Shown here in pieces: positions 1-17,000 of a stretch of DNA of 64,000 bases. The translations under genes and the position numbers were made by a program. The stretch lies in assembly GCA_011800805.1 (NCBI GenBank), contig MPNW01000151.1, positions 1 through 64,000 of the forward strand. Direction: 5' to 3'. The stretch's first letter is position 1. Each line of letters begins with the position of its first letter. The notes under the pieces are model-generated. The model was not told the DNA's origin, searched no databases, and saw only the letters and a list, made by a program, of their open reading frames with translations. The stretch is from Hirudo medicinalis. Taxonomy: Eukaryota; Annelida; Clitellata; Hirudinida; Hirudinidae.

Positions 1-118
1 AGGAATGATGGTTGCACCTGTCAATTGAAGTGTTGGGGAGCCAATGCGACTGCATCCGGCTGGAGAACCAAACCATATTGCCTCTGTTTTGTCAGGGTTG
101 AGTCGTAGACGATTAGAT
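1..118 (-). mobile_element. LINE reverse transcriptase fragment (partial at left edge)
   Basis: Reading the minus strand gives an open stretch containing SNRLRLNPDKTEAIWFG, followed by a segment rich in G, S and P. The L-NPDKTE-FG motif is typical of reverse transcriptases of jockey/CR1-type non-LTR retrotransposons, just after the catalytic palm motif. The frame is cut by the left edge, so neither end of the element is visible. It is probably a 5'-truncated, dead copy. Two RT C-terminal ends of similar type occur at 42441-42650 and 56720-56945. The family assignment rests on the motif alone. Confidence 0.6.
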
Positions 119-744
119 GACGTCCACAATGATGGATGAGCTTTCAATTGAGAAGGACAAGGAAGAGGCAAGCACTTTCTACAGGAGCAGTAAATATTTA
201 AAAAATATAACGATTATACTATACGAACCTAAAAATTTCATTGTTGAAACTTGGCCAAATTGTTTGCCGAAAGATCCACGTTATTTTGACGTACTTGGGA
301 AATCCGTCACTGTTATGGCTAAAAAAGATGGAGAGATTGTATCAAGAAGATTTCCATATTCTGCTTGTCACGCCGGTAGTCTATGAGCTCACCGTCGCGA
401 CTCGTGCGCGGCAATTCCTTTGTCGTCGTGGAATTTTATTTTCACTTTTTCCTTTGTTCGAGCCACACGCCTGGGCACAGAGACAGAGACAGGTCATTGT
501 CGTCGCAGTAATTTTTCTTATCGAATAAAGATTTCTATTGTTCGTTCAAATGTCTCCTAGCAATCTGAAAATATGAACTAATGTAGCGAAAGGTGCTTTG
601 GGCAAATCAGGAACACTGTCAACCAAGAGTTGGATGACAAGCCTTTGACTTTCTTGTTGGACTTTTGCAACCCCCTCAAAGATCGACTTACACAGCACGC
701 GCCTTAGCAACATCGGCACTAAATGAGACTGAGGTTTCAGACGA
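119..744. other. Unassigned region between LINE fragment and repeat B
   Basis: Two overlapping plus-strand ORFs (117-386 and 241-528) are present, but neither product is recognisable. GC content rises near 380-500, and AATAAAG at about 524 could be a polyadenylation signal, so part of an LTR is conceivable. I could not find paired ends or a target-site duplication. Confidence 0.25.
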
Positions 745-961
745 CGTTTGGCTAAATTTTTTGTGTTTAGCCGATATTTTGAGTGCCTTTTGTATCCGAA
801 TGGGATGTGAAGGCACTTTTTAATCGATCCACCATTTATATAGCGCCCCTACCCGAGGGCGCTCCCTGGCGGTGCAGGCTGGGTTGCGAACACGACACAT
901 TACAACTGTTGCTGTTTCGACCGCATGCAGGAACGCAACCCATTCGGCCAACCTGCACGCA
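745..961 (+). repeat. Dispersed repeat B, copy 1
   Basis: This copy shares long blocks with 20655-20830 and 62699-62848 (+) and with 23092-23228 (-). Shared landmarks are GATGTGAAGGCACTTTTTAA, CTCCCTGGC, GCAGGCTGGGTT and a terminal CATTCGGCCAACCTGCACG. No coding capacity is visible. It could be a MITE or a SINE-like family. The ends are approximate. Confidence 0.6.
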
Positions 962-1916
962 AATCATAATTTTAGCTCCAAATATATCCTCATACCTATT
1001 GTAGAATAGGGGGAGGCACTCATTTTGTTTGCTTCATAGTTATAAATGATAAAACAGAAGTGCTTTTTTAAGACCCGACGCAATCTTTGTCGGTGGGAAC
1101 TCATCCGCTAGGTTGGAACCAGTACTAGAATAATATTTGTCAAGAGTATCAGATGTTCCAGAAGGCGATTCTGTTAAGTCCCATAATTTCCAAAAATTTG
1201 TATTTGGATCCTCAGATTCAGACCAGCTTATCTTGGTCTTATTTTCCACACAACATTTAAATTATTTCCACAAGACTGAAGTTTTGATGTGTGATATTGT
1301 TCGGTTGCGGCAGTTTCTATCGACTTCGAAACGAGCGTAAAATCTGCTTTCATTACATAAATTTTAAAAACGTTTATGGATTAAAAATCAAGCGTTAGAG
1401 ATAAAAGTTCATGTAATATCTTAAAAGATTACTAATAGAGGTATCTCACAATTATAAACACAAGTAGACAAATAATATGCTGCCTTTTGCTGTGAATTAG
1501 TTCAGATCCTGACCTAATCACGGGAGTTCTATCAATTATCCCATAAATCTAAATCCCAGTTACACAGAACTTAAAACTCAGAAAAACCATCGACCTGTAC
1601 TTTAAAATTGCTGCTTTGGAAACCCCCACACTCAACAAATTAAACATCTGTAAACCTATAATTATTATTTGTCCCAACCCAAATTTGCTCCAAGGTCTCA
1701 AATACAATGCCAATAGTGATGAGAAATTCAAACTCAGCTTTGAGAAATTGTAGATATAACATGTGATTTTTTTTATGCATCTTTTATAAAATGCAATTTC
1801 ATGCTATTTGTAAACCAACTTACAATTCCTGTTGAAAAATTTAAACACGACATAAAAACAATTAAAACAGATAATTTTTAAAATAAAAGTAATTTATAAA
1901 AGTTGACCATATGCCA
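962..1916. other. AT-rich stretch without a supported gene
   Basis: Short ORFs on both strands (for example 1040-1249 minus) show no recognisable domain, splice context or repeat. It lies downstream of the ABHD18 stop codon, so the ABHD18 3' UTR probably lies in its right part. Confidence 0.4.
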
Positions 1917-6041
<4,125 letters not shown>

Positions 6042-6643
6042 TTATAATTTCCATTTTGGCAAAAATACAATATAAAGTAAAAGCAATAAATGTCGAATGA
6101 AACACATTCTTAACGTTAAGTGGCAACATAGCATTATGCACGATTGAGCATGAAGTGAAAGTTGACTGCAAACATTTAATTCTCGAAGCAATGAACCTAA
6201 TAGCAAAATCAACGCTAATATTCGAGAGTTTATCATGCTAGTAATTGTAAAATGCGAACCTTTGAGTGAACAATTTAAGTAGTTTGAGCAACGTAAACTT
6301 TAGGCAAGTGATGAGAACAACCTAACTCCTAACCGGCCTCAAAATCAATTCGCTTACCGAGCGAAATAGCCGTGCCGGTACAACAGTATTTCAGCTTAAG
6401 CCAAACTGACATTGAAAAAAAGCAATGTAGCTCTAAAAGTATCACCAAATAAGAATATAAAGTTATTTATTTAATTCCGATAAGTCCATCGTTATTTCTT
6501 TTATAATTGCTATAAATTCAAAGTAAATTAAAAATATCTGCAAATTATAATGTTGTTTAAACATTAATTTACTCGAAAAATATCATTAATATCTCATTTC
6601 TTTTGTCAGAGCTCAATAAAAACAGGATTACTATAATATCTTG

Positions 6644-6952
6644 TTAATAATTGTCCATATAATACACATACATTTTCCTTTTTTTATCAATCGCTTCCAG
6701 CACATCCACAGGGACCTTTGTAGGACCACTGTCAGCATCCAACGGACACACTCTTATTGTGACAGTCATCGATCGTTTTGGTATGATGGCTTGTCCAGAT
6801 TGTGAAGAAAATATTTTTTTTGAGAGTAGGAGATAAGCTTTGTAAACAAATTTCAAAATTGCCGAAGCACTAAAGGTTGGCTGTACGATGAAATCAAAGT
6901 GTCCTTGTAGTTTGTAGAGAAGAGGAAATCTTGATCGAATATTATTGAACAT
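6644..6952 (-). pseudogene. Unidentified coding-like fragment
   Basis: A 102-residue minus-strand ORF whose C-terminal half looks protein-like (TVTIRVCPLDADSGPTKVP, then a K/Y-rich end). No obvious promoter, splice acceptor or partner exon is visible. A further coding-like minus-strand stretch lies at about 7190-7400 and contains ERDTVDEILSNKLLPERDKD. Together they could be a degraded gene copy or transposon remnant. I do not recognise the family. Confidence 0.25.
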
Positions 6953-7540
6953 TAGTTTTTTTTCCTGACTTTCTCCCCACTAAATGCTTTCAATCTTCCA
7001 GCAAAGGCCTAACGTTCTACAACGCCACCAATTGCTGATGTGAACCTTTTTTAAAAGCTATTTAGACCGAAGTTTAGAACAGATGTTGGAGTTTTGTTGG
7101 CACTACAGAACGATTTCTTCATATTAAATTAAAAATCAATGATGCCACCTACAGTTATCCTGGACTAAGGAAATTACATTCATATATGTCACTTTGTGTT
7201 TTTCAATTCACACCAATGTATTTGAGAAATGTGGATCCAGTCTCCACAAAATGTTCTCAACTCTGAAATTCTGTCAGTCCACTAGAACACATTGCAAATC
7301 TTTGTCTCTCTCTGGCAAAAGTTTATTACTAAGGATTTCATCAACAGTGTCTCGTTCTAATGATGGGGAGTTTAGCACAGATATTGACTTTTACTGAAAT
7401 ATTACAATGTTTCACACTAAATAATCTATCTATACCCACCCAACAATTACAGGAATTAACAATGGTGTGAGAAATTCCTCTTAATCTAGCTAATTCATTA
7501 CATACAGAATAATTATTTATTAAACTACATTAAATGACAT

Positions 7541-7700
7541 CAGGGGCGGATCTAGAACACCTTGGCGGGGGTCGAACTCTGGAACCTAGACCCCTTAGGG
7601 TCAATCCCTGAACCGCTTGCTGATGCAAATATAAGCCGGAGGATATTTTATAGCCATTTTGCTTATTGTTTACTTGAATCTTTAAAAAATTAATTATAAA
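7541..7700. repeat. Dispersed repeat A, copy 1
   Basis: Begins CAGGGGCGGATCTAGA and shares about 150 bp with 36451-36600, including CTAGACCCCTTAGGGTCAAT and the later ATATTTTATAGCCATTTTGC. The starting motif resembles a hAT terminal repeat, so this is probably one end of a non-autonomous hAT element. No matching opposite end or target duplication was identified. Confidence 0.65.
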
Positions 7701-7840
7701 ATGGTCAGAAAAGCTAATTCTGTCTGACCGCATGCTGAAAATCCTCTCCATACCATCACGGAACCTCTCCAAATTTCCTGCTGCAATAAACCTCTTACTC
7801 CATCTCTAAATCATGCCAGTATCAGTATTAAAGAGTTTTT
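7701..7840 (-). mobile_element. Tc1-like transposase relic
   Basis: In one minus-strand frame the sequence reads RGSVMVWRGFSACGQTELAFL (first 20 residues quoted as RGSVMVWRGFSACGQTELAF). This matches the GSVMVWG-FS motif of Tc1-family transposases and the paralogous motif in the element at 54710-56563. It abuts repeat A. No intact ORF remains. Confidence 0.6.
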
Positions 7841-8619
7841 AACGGAATTGATACTAAATATGCAAATACGTGAGCGGTTCCGCTCTTAAAGATACGAACG
7901 AACAAATTGGCATATCAACTTGCATTTCCTGTTAAAACATGTAATAAATTCGTTTTTATTTTTATATTTTATTATAAGATTTATATTTTTTACTTTATTA
8001 TAAGATTTTTGTAATGATATTTAAATTATATAACCAAATTTGAGTTTATAAAATTCATATTTAAGAAAGTTATGCGAAAAAATGTGATGCTCTTAAATAC
8101 ATGACGATCACTGTATTTCAATATCTTGATTTATGTAAATAAGGGTTAGTATATTCAGTCTGTCACCTGGCATCGTAGACCGAAGTTTTTAAACTTTCGA
8201 GAGTCGAAAAACTTTTCATTGCCAGCTGTTGTGGATGGTCACACAGACGAAATGAATAGAATGTTAGTCCTATCCCATTCTAACATCTTAATATAAATCA
8301 TTGTCTGCTCAATAGATAGTATATCAATAAATAATCTACAAATTTTGAGATTGCTCGCCCAACATCTTTAACTTCATGCCATTTTACCCACCATTAGATA
8401 TTTAATAATAACAATTTTTGAGAAGACTACAACAATGGATCAACAACAACAATTCTATTAGCTTTACCAGCTACTAATATTTTAGTCCAAAGTCGTAAAT
8501 TATTGAAAAAAATAATTTTTTTTAATTAAAATAGATTCTTAGATTTTAAAAATCACGGGGGAAATGAAAGAAAGAAAGAACATCTAGCCATCTTGCTGTG
8601 ACATTCAGCTTCAATCTTG

Positions 8620-9130
8620 TAAAAAAAGCTTACCAGAAAATTTTTCTGTGAAAAAGTGATTTTCTCCAATTTGGTCCATTAATCTCAAGGTGAGTGACTG
8701 CTATAGCTGCTCTGAAGAAAGGATCATCAGTCAAGCGATTCTTGTAGAAAAACTTTGCCACCAGGACCAGATGGAGTAGGACTAACATAATGATGGTGAA
8801 TCGGCAAAAACGGACTTGTCGACTCTGACCTCTGATCAGTCTTTGCTAATAGAATCTGGTCTTGATGATGGGCCAGCCATTTCATCAAAATCTGGCTGTT
8901 TCTGATGCTGCTCGTTTCCTTCTTGTTCATCGGTCACCTAATTCACCTTCCAAAGTGCCTCTAGCATCTCTACACGTTTTGAAGTGAAATGTTGAGACGG
9001 TCAGTGCTCACACGATTCATAGCAACAATCTTACTGCAGTGGTTGCACTTAATGGAGGATCTTTACCTTCACTAACTCTTGAAAAGACCTGCCAGACAGC
9101 ACTTACTTTCCGACCAGGTATTACAGCCTG
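8620..9130 (-). mobile_element. Degenerate hAT-like transposase with BED zinc finger
   Basis: On the minus strand, with at least two single-base frame changes, the sequence reads SAVWQVFSRVSEGKDPPLKC, then CNHCSKI, then a later L-x-FHFKTC. This is the spacing of a BED finger: aromatic VW-F, C-x2-C, H and C. About 100 residues on, KVFLQESLDDPFFRAAIAVT (8690-8760) is similar to sequence near the start of hAT catalytic regions. The RNase-H catalytic region itself is absent. It looks like an old 5' fragment of a hAT transposase gene. Confidence 0.55.
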
Positions 9131-9369
9131 TCCTCTTTGCATTTTAATTGCTTTTCAGTCTTTCACTTGTTTACACTTTCAATTAACTAATAATGACTAA
9201 TGATGATCTTACTGCTGTTGAGCTTTATGAAGCAGAAGAGAAAAGTCTAGAAAGTATATTTCATAACATTCTATGATATTCCAGAACATTCTATAAATTT
9301 TCTATTAATTAATAGAACTTTCTAGAAATTGTTAGAACTTGTAGAAATTTCTAGAATTTTTCATAGCAG

Positions 9370-12300
9370 TACTTATTTATAACAATTTTTTGCAGAGAGG
9401 AAAATTTCTGGCTTGTAAATTTGAACTGCATAAAAATCCCAAAAATATCCCACCCAGATGGGATAAATGGTCCTAAATTGATTTGATCTCAATCCTGGCT
9501 CACATTCTAATTGAATTTTGCGTTTTTTAATCAGAAATGCCGCCTTTTCGCCATATTTAATTATCAGTCAATAATAGATGGTCTGCTATACTATACCGCT
9601 ACAATAAGTCTCTTTTAGGACGAGAAAAAACCAAAGATATGGAATGGTACGTGTATTTAGATATTATTGACACTTTTTATTACATTGGAGTTAATATTTG
9701 TTAAATATTGGTAATTAATGAATTTTTTTTCTTTACAAATTTGGAGTTAGGTGTTCTAACACCCACCCACCCCTTTTAGGAAATGGGCAACAGAGTGAGG
9801 GAGTTATAATAATTTGTAAGACAAAAGTGGAGCAAATACTTCAAAGGACAGCAATGAACTTGTAATTCAATTCCACTTTACTTAATATGTCTCTGTCAAG
9901 TCAAGTTAACTGTCTAACTATGGAAATCTCATATTTTAGATGTACAAATCTTACTGGATTAAATACATTCATTGTATATTTTACCCTGTAAGCGTTAACT
10001 AATAGGGCTTTAAAGCGAATCAAACATTGCCTCAAGTCCCTCTTTAAGACACTTTTATTTAACACTTTTCAAATGTGTTCGTTAAGGTGCCAATAAAAAT
10101 TAGTTTGCTTAGATGATTGTTCTCATCCCCAGGTTTGTTCTTTCGTATACATACAAAAATAAAACAAATTTACTGCAATTAAACATTGTTTACAAGTAAG
10201 CACTACACTCCAAAAATTCAATAAAATTTAATTAAAAAATAAATGTTCTCAAAAGCATTTAAACATGATATTGCATATTGTTCAAAATTCAGATATCCCT
10301 TATTTCAGTCATTGCGAAGTTTTTTTTTTTTTAGCAATGAATGACTTCATAGACACAGAAAACTGTGTTATCACCATCTCAAACTCCAATTGTTTCACTT
10401 TCAAGTCCATAAGTATTTACATAAATGGAGCATTAATCTGCACATGCATTAAAATGTAGAAGAGGCTTATTAATTGCACTGAAAGAAACAAGATTTTTTA
10501 ATAATTGGAGCAGATGGTGAGGACATGCAGATGTACCATGCTGTGATAAGATGTGATGCTAAGTGATCTTCACTTAGGAAGATGGGGAACTGTTGAGGTC
10601 CAAACAGTGCATCAACTATTACCAACAAAACCCTGAGCCATGGTGGTAATTTAGAGATGATCGCTTATCCACAATCCGTAAACATCTATCGGAAGTTCTT
10701 TTGATTAGCTTATATGTGCTTCAATGAGTGAGCGAATTGTGTCGTGCTGAAGCGCAACACAAGCCTCGATAAAAAAAACAGCTCATCTTCAACGACTGAA
10801 TGATTGTGTTCTCACTTATTCAGTTGGGATAGAAATCTACCCAAAGAGATGGATAATCAGTCTTTGTCATGCATGAACTCCGATCATTTATTCTCAGCTT
10901 ACGAGCTTGATGATTTGTCGAACATTTAAACATGGTTTTGAATTTCAGGTGCTTTAAAATAAACTTTTTTAAGTTATTCAAAGAATTTTTATGCATTATG
11001 CCAAGATATTAAAAAAATACATTTAAACTGGTTGAATTAGTTTTGCAGAAATTTTTAAGGCGGCATCAATAGCATATGATTTCGAGATTAAACATTAAAA
11101 TTTGAACACTGAAAAAGTTATTTTCTCAAACATTAATGATTAAGTATGAATATAATCAGACGTCATCATAATTACGGAACGAAATAAAGTAAATTGTCTT
11201 ACAATGTGAAATTGAAATTATTTTTTATTTTTGTATTTAGGCAGTTTATGGAATAAATAAATAAATTTTTAGTTATTAAAACGATTATATAATTTCAAAT
11301 TTTTTAATGAGTTTAAAATCTAATTTTCTAATTTGATATGTTAATTTATACGAATAATACAAGGCGGGGAACGGCATGGAAGTGTTCGACAATCCAGTGA
11401 AAAGCAATTTACATTTGCTAATTTAATGTTTTTTTTTTAAATATAACCTCGTTTCATTTCGTATTATTTTAAACTCTGCAGATAACTTGTGGTGTATCCT
11501 CTTGTTTAAATATAAATTAATTGGTTTCCAATAAACAATTTCACTGTTTCTTATGTACATGGTCGCCACACATACTTTCCCTGACACAGGTCATCCTTTT
11601 GCGGAATTCTATCGCTTCGGATGTCCTTTTGAGCATTCCTCTTTTGTATATTCGTTTTTTTTTTTAAAGTAAATTACTGTTGTCTTGTTCATTTTGTCTG
11701 GTCAAATCAAATCTTATTTTTAAATGTTGTACTTGTCCACATAGGCTTATTGAGTATTCATATATTAATATATTAATATATTGATATTGATATATTCACA
11801 TCTAATATGATCAAACAACCTAAAAGCCACTTTGTTTACATCAACTCTGTGTCGAGTTTTCATTCAATTTCATTTAGGTCGAGATAAAGTATCAAGTTAT
11901 TTTATCGTAAACGTTCTACATATAAAAATATTGCATATGTAGTCATATTTTTCAAGATGTTTATTAGCTTATTATAATAAGCTGGGAGCAATGTATCTAT
12001 ATAATTTTGAAATTTAAAATAAACTTCATAATTATAATACAAATTCTTCAGTAAAACGAATTATCTTTATCATCACCAGAAAAAGTCACTCAGATTATTC
12101 ACCTGAATTAACCAATTCAAGTCTTGCGTAGAAGCATGTTGCATGCGAAACATGCTTATATGTTCTTCCATCGTCATGGTGCGCCGCTGGAAGCATAAGT
12201 ACGAACTCGGTTTTCATCTATCGATTATTGAACATTTCTTTCTTTCTTTTTTGACAAGAATCCGCCCTTCAAGGTTGGTGATGTTTTCTGATAATACTTT

Positions 12301-14060
12301 CTCAATGCTTTTGGTAAACATTGAAATTAAGAAATTATTTTTAAATGTCATCCTACTTTGGTTTTGGTACTGAGACGACTACAACCTTTCTTAATTTGAT
12401 TTCTATAATGATTAGCTTTCGAAAAAGTGACATACCGTGGATATAATATCAATTTTTAATTGCAAGGCTGCAAAAAAGTCAGTTTGCCTAATTTTTACAT
12501 GAAACCATCTTAAGGAGATGAATTTTCAATAATTTTTCTAATCCTCTAAATACTTTAACATTTTGCTTATAGCGAAGGAAATATCAAAGCATTTATTCCG
12601 CCAACAAATCTAGTATTGATCGCACTTAAACATGTCATTATATACACTGACCCCTCGGGCAATGTCCATATCTTTTGAGCCATGGAGACACGCCTGGAGC
12701 TATTTAATTGTCTTTCAAATTGGCCTATCCGTTTCTGGTGACACGGTAGTAAATAAACTTACTAGGATGTCCTTGTGATCCAAAATTTGCTGCGGAGCCT
12801 TTTCTTTTAAAGATTGTTAAACACATTCGAAGGAGCCTAAGAAGAACCAACGCTTTTGATGTTATTTCTTTGTTATATCTTTCTTTGTATAAAATTAAGC
12901 TTTCTTACGTTTAAATTATTAATAAAAGTCGCATGCCAAATAATGTTTAACTTAAATGGAAAACGTCTGGCCAAGGAATCACAATAAAGATTTATGAATG
13001 TAAGACCATTAATCTTTCTCTTGAAGATGTTCATCCTACTCGATGTAATATTTAACGAGATTGTAATCTGATACCTGCGCTGGAATAAGCCTCAAATTTA
13101 GTTGATACTCAATTGAAGAATATGCAGACTCTATGAAAATCGATGATGTTAATCGGCATCGAGAAAATTGAAATCGTTTAAGTGTATTTGTGTAGGCTAA
13201 ACATTTTGCGTTTTAAAATACAAAATGTATGTGTATGTTTTGTATGTGACATAAATTACAATGCTATTTTCGTATTCTTCGTTAAAGTAATATTGATGAG
13301 AAGCAATTACAGCCTCATCGATTTCTAATTAGCTGAAGCATTGGTATGAATATAATTGGTACGAAAGTTTAAACGAGAAAACTGTATCTAATTGAGAACA
13401 ATGCTCCTAGCTTCGCTTGCGTGAACTTCCATGAAAGAGTGTCGCGAGAAGAGAATGGAATTTATTTGTCTTGCAGGGCGATAAATGTGAGGCAGCCTCT
13501 GTTATGACTCACTGCGAGGAAATTGCATCCAAAAGAAAATAAACTGATTTGATATTTACTTTGATTGTATTACTTTCAAAATCTGACATGCATATATCTA
13601 GATGGCCGCAAAGTTTATCTTCGAAGAATGGAGGGATGAACAAATAAAAATTCAGCTAACCAAGCGTTGGCCTTAGGCAATGTAGCTTTTATGTTTGTAA
13701 ATTTGGAAAATTCAATCGATTTACATCGTTGAATAAAATAATTGTGAACCCATCATTTAATTCAAAAGAAATGCGAGCAAATTGTAGTAAAGCCTTTTAT
13801 TATGCTAAGTAATTAAGCATAACACAATTAGATGATGCATGTAGCGACGTGATTATGATGGATTATGCGATCCTACATGCGCATATTTTTTTTTTATTGA
13901 ATTTCCTCAATTCCTCCCTCAAACATTTTTTTATATTCGTTATTGTATGCATGATATCGATCGATAATTCTTGGAGATGGCTTATATTTATCGCTAACAT
14001 TTTAAAAAATATTTTAAAATATCTTTAAAACATTTTCAGAACCCAATCACAAAGAAACAA
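9370..14060. other. Long AT-rich intergenic region 5' of the protocadherin
   Basis: I see no supported gene here. ORFs at 10265-10459 and 12143-12373 lack domains, codon bias or homologous motifs. A short AT-repeat tract lies at about 11758-11796. The protocadherin promoter should lie near the right end, but no clear TATA box or conserved element was recognised. Confidence 0.4.
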
Positions 14061-17000
14061 ATGATTCGATTTATTTGTCTGAACTTGATGCTGGTCGCTG
14101 AAGCATTTGCATACGGATACAATTTTCATTACGTCATTGATGAAGAACTAGAAATTGGGAGCATTGTTGGCGATTTGAAAAAAGACTTTTTACAAGAACA
14201 CAATAAATCCGATAGTCTACTGATCGATACCGTCCCATTGAGATTTTGGTTTAGTCCTTCTTCAAAGAATCTCAATATTTTTTTTCACTTGGATAATACC
14301 TCTGGAATCTTGTCTAATAGACAAATTTTTGATAGAGAAACTCTCTGCTGGCCTGGCGGATCAATCCCATCATGTCGTTTTACTATCGACGTACAAGTAA
14401 CGCCAAAAAGTTATTTTACAATTTTAAAAATCAATGTGGAGATTAAAGATATCAATGACAACCCTCCAAAATTTTATATTTCTGAATACAGCTTCGAAAT
14501 TTCCGACCAAACAAAAGCTGGTCATTCGTTTCAACTCCCTATTGCTCAAGACGACGACTCTGATGAGCACGGCATAGAGAAGTACTTCATTCACGAAGAT
14601 GAATCGGACACTGCTTTTCTAGATACTTTCAAGCTTATAAGTCTCAAAATGTTAGATGGATCATTTGACGTAAGATTGGAGGTGAAAAGCAAAGCCAGGC
14701 TAATCGAAACGGACTGCAAGTCCATGTCAGGAAAGGTTGTAGTAGTTGACAAAGGAAATCCCCCGCAATCGAGCATTCTCCCAGTAATGGCTGTCGTATC
14801 GAGAACTGAGAATGGACCCAAATTTGAAGCTTCGCATTATCGCTTTGTTGTTGCCGAGAACTCGAAAGTCGGCACCTCCATAGGACAAGTGAGAGCTACT
14901 TCACTCAGCGATGCCCCCATGCAATATCACATGCAAGATCATTCCAATCGCTTCAGAAAACTTCCTTTCAAGGTACACTCTAAATTTGGCGAAATTTACG
15001 TAAACGGATCTGTCGACTATGAACTAGAAAAGAAATTCAAGTTTAATGTTGTCGCGCTGTCAATTGTCCCCCCTGGTTCTGCCACTGCCACTGTGGAAGT
15101 GACAGTGACTGACATGAATGACTGCCCGCCGGAGATAATAATTAATACACTCGCTCCGAATAACAAAGCACAATTGAAAGAGAATTCTCCAGAAGGAACA
15201 TTTATTTCTCATGTTCGTGTTTTGGATAAATATAGCGGAATAAGTGGCAGATCATTCTGCTATGCACAATCGAGTTATTTTGCTTTGGAAGCAACAAACA
15301 ATTCGACAGATGTACAAGAATATAAGCTCTTAAGCGTCGTATCGATAGACAGAGAAGAATTAAGCAAACACGACGTACAAATAGTTTGTGAAGAATTTGG
15401 AAATTCCGGTCTAATTTCAAGGAAGATGGCAGAAGTAGAAATCTTAGACGAAAATGATAATGTACCGTTTTTTGCTCAGAACACCTACGTCATTGATCTC
15501 CATGAAAATACTCCACCGGGATCTTCTCCTCTCATGAAGCTTCAAGCCTCAGACCTCGACGAGGGCCAAAATGCCGTGTTGACTTACCATCTTTTACCGT
15601 TGGATACGAACTCATCTCATTCGTCTCTCCTTTTCATCGATGAATTAGATGGTGGAATTTACTCCCGACACATATTTGATTACGAGCGGGACCCGCATCG
15701 CATATTCTTTTTAGTAAAAGCGATCGATTCTGGAGAAACAAAACTAACAGGCACAACAACTCTAATTTTAAATATTGTCGACGTAAATGATAACGTACCT
15801 CGTTTCACTCAGCAGCTTTTTGAATATCATGTTTCAAGAAGTGAGTTCTTAGAAGGAGTAGTAATCGGGATGATAAATTCTACTGACGATGACAAATCAC
15901 TGGCAAATAGCAGAGTAACATATATTGTCGATGACTCGACTCAAGGCAGTTTCTTCAGCATCGATCCTTTCTCTGGCGAGCTTTCTTGGGTCAAAACCCC
16001 AACCGATGTATCTTTATATGCCTTCAATATTACTGCATCCAACACTTTCTCAAAACATATTTTGAACTCCTCAGTGGAAGTTAGAGTTTATCTTGATACA
16101 GCTTTTAAAATGTTCCTGGCCAATCCGCCTGCCAAAAGTGATGTTCATGTGTTCACTGGATCTATAGAAAAGGGAATTTCAATATTTCAAATTCAAGTAA
16201 AAAATAATCACTTGATGAAACCACATTTTCAGTTAATTTCGGGAAATGACAAAAATGAGTTCAATGTAGACCGTAATTCTGGAGTTATAACGGCAGTGAA
16301 AGAAATTGGGAACGGGCTTTCATTTTTCAATTTTACAGTGTTAATTGTGGACGAGAATATGAAGTTTGAGCGAACAGTTTTTCATCTTCCAATATTTGTA
16401 AACAACACAAGTGATCGCCACAATTTACTTCTGGCCTGGACTCGAAATCCCGGAAACGTCGCAATGGTTGTTTGTGTTGCAGTAGCTCTATTCTTGGTCA
16501 TCGTGCTTTTATTTATTTGGTCCACTAATAGATTTAAGTGTTTCGCATGTAACAAGAATTCCTCAAAACTTTTGATTAAAGACTTAGACGGTCAACAAAC
16601 ATTTAGAGTTGTGCCTAATTTCTATGAATCGGAGCCAAAAGTACACGATAAAGAAGAAATGGAAAAACACAACGAAGTTAAATTTTCACTCGTAAATCTC
16701 GAAGAAATGAAAGATGGCACTTTTTATCACAACATCAGTAATTTGTACAAGGTTGGTTCTTTCATCAATTTTTTAATCCTTATTGTCTATTGTCCATCTA
16801 CCTTGCTGTGACTGCTGAACTGCCTTTGTGACTCGCTTTCTCTCCATTTCCTCCTTCTCTCTTGGCTCTAACCGCTGATCAAGACTCTGACATTTTGCGA
16901 AGTGGTTCTATCCTTCAGCATGGTCTGAATAGGACCTCGCATTTCATCAAACGTCAGTTCCGAAATTGACTTATTGATCTCATCCTGTGCTCTAAACTTC

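Noticed and set aside
1040..1249. Minus-strand 69-aa ORF as an exon
   Set aside because: No recognisable motif, no splice partner and no repeat match. It lies within mixed repeat debris.
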